Below are positions 54,702 through 63,926 of a stretch of DNA of 64,000 nt, one piece after another. The stretch's first letter is position 1; each line of letters opens with the position of its first letter. The DNA lies in contig CAWBQO010000001.1 of the NCBI GenBank assembly GCA_963790965.1, positions 496,001 through 560,000 of the forward strand, read 5' to 3'. The notes beneath the pieces were generated by a model that saw only the letters and a program-made list of their open reading frames with translations, searched no databases and was not told the origin of the DNA. The position numbers and the translations under genes were made by a program. The stretch is from CAWBQO01 sp963790965 (GTDB lineage Bacteria; Bacteroidota; Rhodothermia; Rhodothermales; DASSAV01).

Positions 54702-56141
54702 ATGGAGACTTTCGATTTACATCCGGACCGGTTTTTCGGTCCAGACCCGCGGGTGCGTCAGATTGCCCGCGAGCTCTACGATGACGTTCGGGATCTTCCC
54801 ATCGTTTCGCCGCACGGCCACGTCCCGCCCGAGTTGCTCGCGCGCAACGAAGCCTTCCCGGAGCCGACGTCGCTCCTGATTACGCCGGATCACTACATCT
54901 TCCGGATGCTCTACTCGCAGGGCGTTCCGCTCGAGGCTCTTGGCGTGCCCACGCGCGACGGGACGCAAGTCGAGAACGACGCTCGCAAGATCTGGCAGAT
55001 CTTCGCTGACCATTTTCATCTGTTCCTCGGCACGCCCACCCGCGCCTGGCTCGAATACGAGTTGTACAACGTCTTCGGTACTCGGGAAAAGCTGACGAGC
55101 GCCTCGGCAATGCGCATCTACGACGCGATGCTCGAACGCCTCGAAGAGCCGGCCTTCCGGCCGCGGGCGCTCTTCGAGCAGTTCAACATCGACCTGCTCG
55201 CCACGACCGACGGCGCGGCGGATTCATTGGCGTACCACCGGCAGATGCGGGAAGAAGGGTGGCCCGCTCGGATCATCCCAACGTTCCGTCCGGATGCCGT
55301 TCTTCGGATCGCCTCGCCCGAGTGGAAAGGGGAACTCTCGAGGCTCGAAGGGGCGGTGGGGACGAGCATCGAATCCTACACGGCGTTCATCGCGGCACTC
55401 GAAGAACGCCGAGCCTACTTCAAGGAACTGGGCGCGGCGGCGACGGACCACGCGGTCGTCGAGCCTTACACGGAGCGACTGCCGGACGCCGAAGCGGAGC
55501 GGATCTTCGCCGCGGCGCTCGCAGGGAAGGTGTCCGAAGCCGATCAGTCGCGCTTTGAGGCGCACATGCTGATGGAAATGGCGCGGATGAGCACCGAGGA
55601 CGGCCTCGTAATGCAGCTCCATCCCGGCGCGTTCCGCAATCACAATGAACAGGTGTTCACGCGCTTCGGTCTCGACAAAGGGGGCGACGTTCCGCTCGCG
55701 ACCGAGTACACGCGCAACCTGAAGGCGCTGCTGAACGCCTACGGCACCGATCCGCGGCTTACGCTCGTCGTGTTCACGCTCGACGAGAGTACGTACGCGC
55801 GCGAACTTGCGCCCCTCGCCGGACACTATCCGGCCATGCGCCTCGGCCCCGCCTGGTGGTTCTTTGACTCTTTTGAGGGCATGATGCGCTACCGGCAGCT
55901 TACGACGGAGACGGCGGGCATTTACAACACCGCCGGCTTCAACGACGATACCCGAGCTTTCCTCTCGATCCCGGCGCGGCACGACCTCTCCCGCCGGGTC
56001 GACGCGCAGTACGTTGCCACGCTCGTGGCGCGTCATCAAATCGATCTCAATGACGCCCGCCGCATGGTGCATGCGCTCGCGAGCGATCTCGTTCGCGACA
56101 CCTACCGATTGGGAGCCGTCGAGGAAAGTATCCATGTGTGA
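54702..56141 (+). CDS. uxaC: Glucuronate/galacturonate isomerase
   Basis: 479-residue cytoplasmic enzyme (no signal peptide). It converts D-galacturonate to D-tagaturonate and D-glucuronate to D-fructuronate, the first internal step of pectin-sugar catabolism. It matches the UxaC amidohydrolase-like family over its full length: LPIVSPHGHVPPELLARNE at the start, TTDGAADSL, RPDAVLRI, MQLHPGAFRNHN, and the terminal IPARHDLSRR. AGGTGAG seven bases before the ATG at 54702 decides the start over the GTG at 54690. It overlaps the next gene by 8 bp. A motif CGGTAAAAG at 54644-54652 lies in its leader. No uxaB/uxaA/kdg genes are in the window. Confidence 0.94.
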   Translation: METFDLHPDRFFGPDPRVRQIARELYDDVRDLPIVSPHGHVPPELLARNEAFPEPTSLLITPDHYIFRMLYSQGVPLEALGVPTRDGTQVENDARKIWQIFADHFHLFLGTPTRAWLEYELYNVFGTREKLTSASAMRIYDAMLERLEEPAFRPRALFEQFNIDLLATTDGAADSLAYHRQMREEGWPARIIPTFRPDAVLRIASPEWKGELSRLEGAVGTSIESYTAFIAALEERRAYFKELGAAATDHAVVEPYTERLPDAEAERIFAAALAGKVSEADQSRFEAHMLMEMARMSTEDGLVMQLHPGAFRNHNEQVFTRFGLDKGGDVPLATEYTRNLKALLNAYGTDPRLTLVVFTLDESTYARELAPLAGHYPAMRLGPAWWFFDSFEGMMRYRQLTTETAGIYNTAGFNDDTRAFLSIPARHDLSRRVDAQYVATLVARHQIDLNDARRMVHALASDLVRDTYRLGAVEESIHV

Positions 56142-58215
56142 CCGTCCGAACCGCACAAACGCCTTCCGGCACCAGTGGCTGGTGCTGCTGGGCGCGGGCC
56201 TGCTCGGGCTGCTCGCTGTGCGGGCCGCAGTTGCGCAGTCGCCGGAAATGCTGCCCGCGTTCCCCGGTGCCGAGGGTTTCGGCGCGGCAACAGTGGGCGG
56301 CCGCGGCGGCGACGTTTACGCCGTGACGAACCTCGATGACTACCTTTCCGGCGAAAGGCCGATTCCCGGAAGCCTCCGGGCGGCCGTCGACAGGGAAGGA
56401 CCGCGCACCGTCGTGTTCAGGGTTTCCGGCCCGATCGAGCTGAAGCGAATACTTGAAATCAAGCACCCTTTCCTGACGATCGCCGGGCAAACGGCACCCG
56501 GAGACGGTGTCGCGCTGCAAAACTACGGCATCAGCGTGGAAGCACCGGAGGTGATCCTTCGCTACCTGCGGGTTCGGCCGGGAGACGTCGCGCCGGAGCA
56601 GGATGCCATTAGCGTGCGCAACAGCCGCGTCATCGTCGATCACTGCTCGGTTTCCTGGTCAACCGACGAAGTGCTGTCCGTAAGCGGAAGCGCGACCAAT
56701 GTGACGCTGCAGTGGTGCCTCATTGCCGAAAGCCTGAACCGCTCCGTCCACCATAAAGGTGAGCACGGGTACGGCTCGCTTCTGTCCACAACGGGAGACG
56801 TGACGATCCACCACTGCGTCTACGCGCTGCACAAGAGCCGCAGCCCGAGGCCGGGGGGGCTGCTTCTGGATTTCCGCAACAATCTCATCTACGGCCACGG
56901 AGACCGCGCCGGATACAACACCGACGAGCTTTCGCGCATCAACTACGTCCAGAATCTCATCGAGCCGCTCGCTTACAGCCACAATGCGCTGGAAGCGTTC
57001 AAGGCGGGTAGCATCAACACGCGCCTGTATATGGACGGCAATGTGCTCTTGGGGCGAGAAGGTGCCGTGCGCAATGACACGGACATGGTCCGGTTGCCGG
57101 ATAACGTGGAGAATGCCGCCGAGACCATCTTCGTGGACCTACCCTTTCCGGCTCCCTCTGTCGAGACGCAGCGCCCCGAAGAGGCGAAACAACGCATGAT
57201 GGGCGAGATCGGGGCCACACTGCCGTCGCGCGACCTCGCGGACCGGCGCGTCGTCGGACTCATGCAGCACGGCGAGGGACGCATCATAGACTCGCAGGAG
57301 GAAGTCGGTGGCTGGCCTGTGCTCCGTCGCAGTCGCCCCCTTCAGGACTGGGACCGCGACGGGATGCCCGACCGCTGGGAGCGCCGCCACGGCTTCGATC
57401 CCATCGCGGCCGCCGACGGCAAAAAGGACGCAGACCGGGACGGTTACACCAACCTCGAAGAGTACCTGAACGGCACGGATCCGCACCGGCCTTACCGCTG
57501 GCTTCCGCCTCCCGCTATCCGCCCCGCCCACGGGACCGGCTTCACCGACTCGGTGCTGGCTGTCACGATCACGCCTCCGGAAAGGGGAGTGCCCGTTCAC
57601 TACCGCCTTGACGGGCAAGAACCGACCCTCGCAGATCCGGTGTACACGTCGCCCATCCGGCTCACGCAGACCGCTCACGTGCGCGCCCGAGCCTTTGACG
57701 CCGAGCGGCCCACCACTTCCGCCTTTGCCCTTTTCGAGAAGCTGCGCTGGATGCCCTCCCTTGCGGCAGCGGAAGCCGGAGCCGCCGGGCTGCGGTACGC
57801 TTATTATGAGGATGCAGAGTGGGATGAAGGCCCTCCACCTTCCGGGCGCACGCCCGTGCGCACCGGGCTTGCCACGGGCATAGACGCCGCTCTGCGCACG
57901 CGCTCGACCGGCAGCGCGCTCGTCTTCGACGGCTTCCTGAACGTGCCGGCAGACGGTATCTACGCCTTGTGGTTTGACGACAACTTCCGGAGTAGCCTTT
58001 TTATCGACGGGAAGCTCATCTCGCCCGGCCGCCCGGCCGACAGTCCGCCCGAGCGGGTAGCGCTGCGAACAGGCATGCACACGTTCCGCCTGGAGAGTAT
58101 TCGCGAAGACGACGAGCAGCCCCTACACCTCGAATGGCAGGTGCCGGGCGGCACGCGCGGGGCTTTGCCCGACGCGGTCTTCCTGCGGCGCGCAGACACT
58201 GAACCTTCGCAATAA
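56134..58215 (+). CDS. Pectate lyase family 1 with accessory domains
   Basis: 693 residues, signal peptide to about residue 35. The PL1 beta-helix (about 40-390) opens with AFPGAEGFGAATVGGRGGDV and contains VDHCSVSWSTDE with Asp169 and Asp178 at the calcium site and KSRSPRPGG near the catalytic arginine. A calcium-binding repeat region (about 405-450; DWDRDGMPDRWE, DADRDGYTNLEEYLNGTDP) is followed by a chitobiase-C-terminal-like domain (about 470-530; PVHYRLDGQEPT) and a PA14-like domain (about 545-690). There is no T9SS tail, so it is probably periplasmic. It overlaps uxaC by 8 bp and is followed 3 bp later by GH105, so the three are one transcript. Confidence 0.92.
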   Translation: MCDRPNRTNAFRHQWLVLLGAGLLGLLAVRAAVAQSPEMLPAFPGAEGFGAATVGGRGGDVYAVTNLDDYLSGERPIPGSLRAAVDREGPRTVVFRVSGPIELKRILEIKHPFLTIAGQTAPGDGVALQNYGISVEAPEVILRYLRVRPGDVAPEQDAISVRNSRVIVDHCSVSWSTDEVLSVSGSATNVTLQWCLIAESLNRSVHHKGEHGYGSLLSTTGDVTIHHCVYALHKSRSPRPGGLLLDFRNNLIYGHGDRAGYNTDELSRINYVQNLIEPLAYSHNALEAFKAGSINTRLYMDGNVLLGREGAVRNDTDMVRLPDNVENAAETIFVDLPFPAPSVETQRPEEAKQRMMGEIGATLPSRDLADRRVVGLMQHGEGRIIDSQEEVGGWPVLRRSRPLQDWDRDGMPDRWERRHGFDPIAAADGKKDADRDGYTNLEEYLNGTDPHRPYRWLPPPAIRPAHGTGFTDSVLAVTITPPERGVPVHYRLDGQEPTLADPVYTSPIRLTQTAHVRARAFDAERPTTSAFALFEKLRWMPSLAAAEAGAAGLRYAYYEDAEWDEGPPPSGRTPVRTGLATGIDAALRTRSTGSALVFDGFLNVPADGIYALWFDDNFRSSLFIDGKLISPGRPADSPPERVALRTGMHTFRLESIREDDEQPLHLEWQVPGGTRGALPDAVFLRRADTEPSQ

Positions 58216-58218
58216 TCG

Positions 58219-59385
58219 ATGGCACGTTGCTTCCTGATCTTTTGCCTTCTCGGCCTTGTTGCGGCACCCGCCGTGGCGCAGTCCGTGCCGGCGGACGCGC
58301 AGCCGTGGTCCGTGAGGATGGCCGAATCGGTTATGGCGCGGGACAGCGTCGTTCTTGACCGCTGGCACTACGAAGTCGGCGTCATGATGACCGCCTTTGA
58401 AGCCCTCTGGAAGCAAATGGGCGATGAGCGCTACCTCGCGTACATCAGAAAGAACGTGGACCGGTTCGTCGAGCCGGACGGAAGCATCGAGACGTACGAC
58501 CTCGCGGACTTCAATCTCGACCAGATCAACACCGGAAAGGCGCTCTTCCCACTGTTTGAAACGACCGGCGACCCCCGTTACCGGGCGGCGATGGACACCC
58601 TCCGGCAGCAGCTTCGGCTGCATCCGCGCACGAGCGAGGGAGCGTTCTGGCACAAGAAAGTCTATCCGAATCAGGTCTGGATGGACGGCGTCTACATGGC
58701 CGGTCCGTTCCTCGCCCGCTACGGCACCGCCTTCGGCGATTCGGCGGCGCTTCGGGACGTTGCGCATGAAATCCTGCTGGTCGCCCGCCATTTGCGCGAT
58801 CCGCAAACCGGCCTCTACTTCCACGGCTGGGACGAGGCGCGCCGGCAGCCCTGGGCCGATCCGCTAACGGGCCTGTCACAATCCTTCTGGGGACGGGGGA
58901 TGGGCTGGTATGCCATGGCCCTCGTCGATGTGCTGGAGGTGCTGCCGCAGGATTATCCGGAGCGCGATGCGCTCGTTCAGGTGCTGCAGGACCTTGCGCG
59001 GGCGGTAGAGAATGTGCAGGACCCCGTTACGGGGCTTTGGTACCAGGTGCTCGACCAGCCCAACCGTAAAGCGAACTACCTTGAGGCGTCCGCGAGCACC
59101 ATGTTCATCTACGCACTGGCGAAGGGCGTCCGGATGGGCCTTCTCGATCCCTCCTACCGGCGCGTTGCGGAGCGCGGCTTCCGGGGCGCTTTGGCCGAGT
59201 TCGTCCGCCGGGGCGAGGACGGCCTTCTCGACCTCGACGGTACCGTCTCCGTAGGCGGTCTCGGCGGCAAGACTCAGCGCGACGGCTCGTTCGAGTACTA
59301 CATGAGCGAACCCGTGCGAACCAACGACTACAAAGGTCTGGGGCCGTTCATCCTGGCCGCTTTAGAAATCGAAAGGCTGCGCTGA
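58219..59385 (+). CDS. Unsaturated rhamnogalacturonyl/galacturonyl hydrolase (GH105)
   Basis: 388 residues, signal peptide to about residue 20 (PAVAQ). It hydrates and removes the unsaturated uronic acid left by pectate or rhamnogalacturonan lyases. It is an (alpha/alpha)6 barrel of the YteR/RhiN family; the catalytic aspartate is Asp156 in VWMDGVYM, and FWGRGMGWYAMAL and ASASTMFIYAL are further family blocks. Export implies periplasmic action after uptake. It starts 3 bp after the PL1 stop, so the lyase and the enzyme that finishes its products are made together. Confidence 0.94.
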   Translation: MARCFLIFCLLGLVAAPAVAQSVPADAQPWSVRMAESVMARDSVVLDRWHYEVGVMMTAFEALWKQMGDERYLAYIRKNVDRFVEPDGSIETYDLADFNLDQINTGKALFPLFETTGDPRYRAAMDTLRQQLRLHPRTSEGAFWHKKVYPNQVWMDGVYMAGPFLARYGTAFGDSAALRDVAHEILLVARHLRDPQTGLYFHGWDEARRQPWADPLTGLSQSFWGRGMGWYAMALVDVLEVLPQDYPERDALVQVLQDLARAVENVQDPVTGLWYQVLDQPNRKANYLEASASTMFIYALAKGVRMGLLDPSYRRVAERGFRGALAEFVRRGEDGLLDLDGTVSVGGLGGKTQRDGSFEYYMSEPVRTNDYKGLGPFILAALEIERLR

Positions 59386-59516
59386 CGTGCATGACACCGG
59401 CTTTCCCGCGCCACTGAAAGCTGGGAGGCTCTTTGCCGCGAAGAACCCTTTCGGTCAGCGAGCCGCGCTTGAAGATGCGGCCGGATGATTGCTCAAATAT
59501 GGTCGCGTTGCGTTAA

Positions 59517-59686
59517 GAGGCCGTTTAAATAAAGGGAAGCGCTGTGTGTAGCTGACGGTATGGACCAAAGCACCAACGCAACCTCCCTCTTGAGGGGGAT
59601 TCAAGGGGGTGTTAGGCAGCTCTCCGGCCGCGTCCAACGCCCCGTAAATCTGCGATGCGTCTCATCCATAATAAACCAGCAGGCTC
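59517..59686 (+). mobile_element. 170-bp MITE-like element, copy 2
   Basis: Begins GAGGCCGTTTAAATAA and ends ACCAGCAGGCTC, with TTAA duplicated on both sides (59513-59516, 59687-59690). Same orientation and length as copy 1, aligned without gaps. It fills most of the 322-bp space between the GH105 and pectin methylesterase genes and ends 21 bp before the start codon of the latter, so it must contain or displace that gene's promoter. Confidence 0.85.
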
Positions 59687-59707
59687 TTAATCCACCTCGC
59701 CAACGCT

Positions 59708-62686
59708 ATGAGAACGTCTACTGCCGTCCTTCTCGCCGTCTTGCTGTGCGCCCTCGGTGCTGCCGATGCGCGCGCGCAGGACGCGGCCTCCGTCAACTGG
59801 CTCCTGACCACGGACCAGGAGCCTTCCGCGACCGAGGGCCTCATCACCGGCCTTTCGCTGACCGGCGGTAACATGGTCGTGCGGGATTACACCGGCACGC
59901 TCACGGGCAGTCTGGCCGGTCCGCTCGGCACCTATCAACGCTGGTGGCTGGACAACCAGGCCTGGCCGGACGACTCGGCACCAGTCATGGATCGATTCGT
60001 CCAATTTGCCGTCGAGCCGGCCCCGGGCGTTTTGCTCGATCTGGACTCGCTCTCGCTCTACCTCAATGCGGGAGGCACCGGAAACATGCACGCGAGCCTC
60101 TACTACGCCACAGATGCCGAGTTTGCCTCCCCGATACTTTTGGAGGCAGACATGGCGGTCTCGCGCGACGCCGCCATTCTCCACCGGTACGCCCTCGAAG
60201 GCACGTTGGGGCAAGGCGAACGGGTTTACTTTCGCGTTTACCCGTTCCTGCCCGGCGGCGGATCTGCCGGCAAGTACTTATTCTTGCAGAACATCACCGT
60301 CTACGGGAATACGACCGCATCGGCGTTTCCCGCCGCCGCCACGTGGGCGCTGAACAGCCAGTCCGGCCGTAGGCCGTCGACCGCCGGTAATGTGCTTGCG
60401 GACAGCCAGCAGGTTTCTTCGGACTTCATCATTCGCGACTACGCGGCACCGGAGGGATCCGAGCGCGTCTATTCGGCCGGAGGAGGCCTCGGCTTCTGGC
60501 CGGCCGATACGGTGCAGAATGATGCCCGCTACACGACCTTTGCGATGTACCCGAGGCGCGGCGTCACCTTCCGCTCCGATTCCGTGACGATGTATTTGGG
60601 CAACGGGGGCGGCAGCTATCTGCTCCGCGCGAACGTCTACTATTCGACGGACGGGTTTGAGTCCGCCGTGCGGCTCGACAGCGGGATAGTCATTCCCAAC
60701 TCGGCGGTTCAGCGGTACGCTTACGCCGTCTCCGAGACGCTGACAGGCGAGGACACGCTGTCCGTGCGCGTTTATCCGTGGTTGCAGGGGGGCGTCGCCG
60801 CCGGAAAGTACTTCGGGATAAAGGACGTGGTCATCTCCGGCGAGGCCGAAGGGGCCGTTGCGGCAGATCCGCCGGTCGTCACGACATCGCCGGTCTCTCG
60901 TATTTCCACACTCACGGCGCAGAGCGGCGGCACGGTTTCCTCCGACGGGGGCGCGCCGGTCATAGCGCGCGGCGTCGTCTGGAGCGACTCACCGACGCCG
61001 ACGCTTTCGAACGCAAAGACGATGGACGGCGAAGGTTCGGGCCTGTTCGTCAGCGCGTTGACCGGCCTCTCCCCCGGCACGCTTTATTACGTCCGTGCCT
61101 ACGCGACGAACACGTCCGGAACGTCCTATGGCGAGCAAACGGCCTTTGCAACGCTGGCCCGATTATCGCCGCCGGAGGTCGCCACGACGGCTGTGAGCGA
61201 TGTGCTCACGACGCGCGCCACCACAGGCGGCACCGTCACCTTCGACGGCGGCCTCGATGTGGCCGGGCGGGGCATCGTCTGGAACGCTTCGGGAGGCCCG
61301 ACGGTGCTCGACAACAAGGAAGAAGCAGGAGCGGGACTCGGCGCGTTCAAAGTGACCCTTGCCGGTCTTTCGCCGGAAACGACGTACTACGCGCGCGCCT
61401 ACGCCTCGAATGCCGAGGGGACGAGCTACGGCAACGAGATCGCCTTCACGACAGCCGCTCCCGCCGATCCTATCCACATTACCGTGGCGAAAGACGGATC
61501 CGGAGACTTCACCTCCGTGCAAGAGGCGTTCAACGCGGTGCCGGACAACTACACCGGATCCGTGACCGTCTTCGTTAAGAAGGGGACTTACAAAGAGAAG
61601 GTGGTGCTCGGCCAGAACAAGATCAATGTCCGGCTGATCGGCGAAAGCCGGGACAGCACTATTCTCACCTGGGACGACTACTCCGGGAAAGTGGTCGACG
61701 GCGTGACGATCGGAACGTCAACTTCGTACAGCGTTGCGATTGACGCGAGCGACTTTTACGCGTCCGATATAACGTTCGAAAACACGGCCGATCAGGCGCA
61801 GGCCGTGGCGCTGCGCGTCAATGGAGACCGCATGGCGTTCTACCGCGTGAACATGCTGGGCAACCAGGACACCTACTATACGTGGTACGGGGGCCGGCTC
61901 TATCATAAAGACTGCTACATCGAAGGCACCGTCGACTTCATCTTCGGACGCGCTATCGCCGTGTTTGACGACTGCACGCTCCACAGCAAGCGCAACTCGA
62001 CGATCACGGCTGCAAGCACGGAAGCCGGCTACCGATTCGGGTACGTCTTCCGTAACGCCACGCTCACGGCGGACCCCGGCATAACGCAGGTGCATCTCGG
62101 GCGACCGTGGCGCGAGAATGCGCAGACGGTGTTCATAGATTCCGACCTTGGGAGCCACGTTCGCCCGGAGGGATGGAGCGAGTGGGCCGGCAACGCCAAC
62201 CACCTGACGGCCTATTACGCCGAATACAACAACCGTGGAGCAAGCTGGCTGCCGGAGAGTCGCGTCCCGTGGGCGCACATTCTGACGAACGAGGAGGCGG
62301 CGAGGTACTCGCTCGAAAATATCTTCGCGAAGGATTCCGGTCCTGCCGGCATGTTCGGCATTGGCTGGATGCCACAGGATCTTGTGGTTGGCGTCGAGAC
62401 GGGAGGCGCGTCCGAGCTGCCGGCCCGCTTCGAATTGTTTCAGAACTACCCCAATCCCTTTGGTCTGACGACGACGATCTCGTACGCGCTTCCCACGCCG
62501 GGCGCGGTGCGGCTGGCCATTCACAACGTGCTCGGCCAAGAGGTTGCGCTCCTCGTGGATGGCGAGCAGCCCGCAGGTCGCCATGAGGTGGCTCTGGACG
62601 GGCGGAGCCTTGCGGCGGGCGTCTACTTCTATACGATGGAGGCGGGTTCATTTCGGCAATCCGGAAAGATGTTGGTCGTTCGGTAG
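59708..62686 (+). CDS. Multidomain pectin methylesterase (CE8) with T9SS tail
   Basis: 992 residues, signal peptide to about residue 23. Two related beta-sandwich modules (about 28-210 and 218-395), each ending in a GKYxxxxxVxxxG strand, precede two Fn3-like domains (about 400-490 and 495-590). The CE8 beta-helix (about 595-890) has Asp721 in GNQDTYY, Asp743 in VDFIFG and the GRPWREN motif. A T9SS type A domain ends it (FQNYPNPFGLTTTI, AAGVYFYTME). It is a surface or released enzyme acting on native pectin, complementing the smaller CE8 at 32741. The upstream region is a mobile element. The N-terminal modules are probably carbohydrate-binding but are not a CBM family I can name. Confidence 0.92.
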   Translation: MRTSTAVLLAVLLCALGAADARAQDAASVNWLLTTDQEPSATEGLITGLSLTGGNMVVRDYTGTLTGSLAGPLGTYQRWWLDNQAWPDDSAPVMDRFVQFAVEPAPGVLLDLDSLSLYLNAGGTGNMHASLYYATDAEFASPILLEADMAVSRDAAILHRYALEGTLGQGERVYFRVYPFLPGGGSAGKYLFLQNITVYGNTTASAFPAAATWALNSQSGRRPSTAGNVLADSQQVSSDFIIRDYAAPEGSERVYSAGGGLGFWPADTVQNDARYTTFAMYPRRGVTFRSDSVTMYLGNGGGSYLLRANVYYSTDGFESAVRLDSGIVIPNSAVQRYAYAVSETLTGEDTLSVRVYPWLQGGVAAGKYFGIKDVVISGEAEGAVAADPPVVTTSPVSRISTLTAQSGGTVSSDGGAPVIARGVVWSDSPTPTLSNAKTMDGEGSGLFVSALTGLSPGTLYYVRAYATNTSGTSYGEQTAFATLARLSPPEVATTAVSDVLTTRATTGGTVTFDGGLDVAGRGIVWNASGGPTVLDNKEEAGAGLGAFKVTLAGLSPETTYYARAYASNAEGTSYGNEIAFTTAAPADPIHITVAKDGSGDFTSVQEAFNAVPDNYTGSVTVFVKKGTYKEKVVLGQNKINVRLIGESRDSTILTWDDYSGKVVDGVTIGTSTSYSVAIDASDFYASDITFENTADQAQAVALRVNGDRMAFYRVNMLGNQDTYYTWYGGRLYHKDCYIEGTVDFIFGRAIAVFDDCTLHSKRNSTITAASTEAGYRFGYVFRNATLTADPGITQVHLGRPWRENAQTVFIDSDLGSHVRPEGWSEWAGNANHLTAYYAEYNNRGASWLPESRVPWAHILTNEEAARYSLENIFAKDSGPAGMFGIGWMPQDLVVGVETGGASELPARFELFQNYPNPFGLTTTISYALPTPGAVRLAIHNVLGQEVALLVDGEQPAGRHEVALDGRSLAAGVYFYTMEAGSFRQSGKMLVVR

Positions 62687-62762
62687 TGGCACAGGTTGAT
62701 TGTTGAAAGGCGGCTTTGCCCGCGTTTGCTTTAAGTGAAGGAAAGGTTTTGGAGGACAAAGA

Positions 62763-63926
62763 ATGAAACGATGGATTTTGGCGCTGCCGTTGCTGCTGCT
62801 TTTCGGCGCGGCGCGCGCGCAGGAGGGATTGAATGTCCGGGTTACGAACCCGGAGAGCGTTGCGCGGGCGGATGAGATCGTCTCGCTCAGCTGGGGAGCG
62901 CTTGCCCCGCGCGTACCAGGCCTCGCGGCAGACCGCGCGCGCGTCGTGGAGGCAGGATCCGAAAAGGAGGTGCCGGCGCAGGTCGTGGATGCGGACGGCG
63001 ACGGCACCCCGGATGAACTACTCTTCCTGGTGAGTCTCTGGCCCGACGAAAGCCGTTTCTACCGGGTGCAGGCGCGGAAAGCAGCCTCTTTCGCGGCACG
63101 CGCGCACGTTCGCCATCAGGAAATCCGGGACGACGCAGCGTGGGAGAACGACCGGGTCACCTACCGCACCTACGGCATGGGCCTGCAGAACGTTGAACCG
63201 CTCATCTCCTCCGGCGTCGACGTGTGGACGAAGCGCGTGCCGGGCCTCGTCATCGACCGCTGGTATGCCAAGGATGACTATCACCGCGACCGAGGAGAAG
63301 GGGCTGACTTCTATACCGTCGGGACAACGCTCGGCGCGGGAGGCATCGGCATTTGGCAGGACGGTGCGCTCTATCCCGCTCCCAACTTCGAGACGTATCG
63401 CATTCTCGCCGACGGACCGATTCGCGCCATCATCGAACTCGAACACGGCCCGTGGGAGGCCGGCGGCCGCGTGCTGACGGAAACGCGCCGAATCCAGATC
63501 GACGCCGGCCGTCTGATCTACCGCCAGGAGAGCAGCTTTCGCGCCGAGGACGGCAACGACCTCCAGGTTGCCGTTGGCCTCGCCAAGCGGCCGGATGTCG
63601 TCTACAGCGCGCAGGCAGACAGCGTTCTCCCCTGGATGAGCCTCTGGGGACCCGTCGGCTCCAAGTTTGGCGGGCACGGCGATCTTGGCACCTTTGTGCT
63701 ACTCGATACCGCTGCGCCCATCTCTTACTTCGACGACGGCGCGCACCGGCTGGCTATCTACGGGACCGCGTCGGGCGTTCCGGTTCATCACTTCGTCGGC
63801 TCGGCGTGGACGGCTTCCGGCGAGGTCCGCAGCGCTGAAGACTTCTGGCGGGAGATCGAGAAAGAACAGGCCCGGCTGGAGTCGCCCGTTCTGGTTGAAC
63901 TCGGCGGTACAAACAGCCCGAGGTAG
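62763..63926 (+). CDS. Exported DUF4861-family protein
   Basis: 387 residues, signal peptide to about residue 19 (ARAQ). The body fits the DUF4861 family often encoded in pectin and uronate-polysaccharide loci: VTNPESVARADEIVSLSW, then ENDRVTYRTYGMGLQNVEP, then VIDRWYAKDDYHRDRGEGAD, and later VHHFVGSAW. It looks like a beta-sandwich enzyme fold with conserved Asp, His and Arg, but the reaction is not established to my knowledge. GGAGG eight bases before the ATG decides the start. It follows the multidomain CE8 gene after 76 bp and probably shares its transcript. Confidence 0.8.
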   Translation: MKRWILALPLLLLFGAARAQEGLNVRVTNPESVARADEIVSLSWGALAPRVPGLAADRARVVEAGSEKEVPAQVVDADGDGTPDELLFLVSLWPDESRFYRVQARKAASFAARAHVRHQEIRDDAAWENDRVTYRTYGMGLQNVEPLISSGVDVWTKRVPGLVIDRWYAKDDYHRDRGEGADFYTVGTTLGAGGIGIWQDGALYPAPNFETYRILADGPIRAIIELEHGPWEAGGRVLTETRRIQIDAGRLIYRQESSFRAEDGNDLQVAVGLAKRPDVVYSAQADSVLPWMSLWGPVGSKFGGHGDLGTFVLLDTAAPISYFDDGAHRLAIYGTASGVPVHHFVGSAWTASGEVRSAEDFWREIEKEQARLESPVLVELGGTNSPR

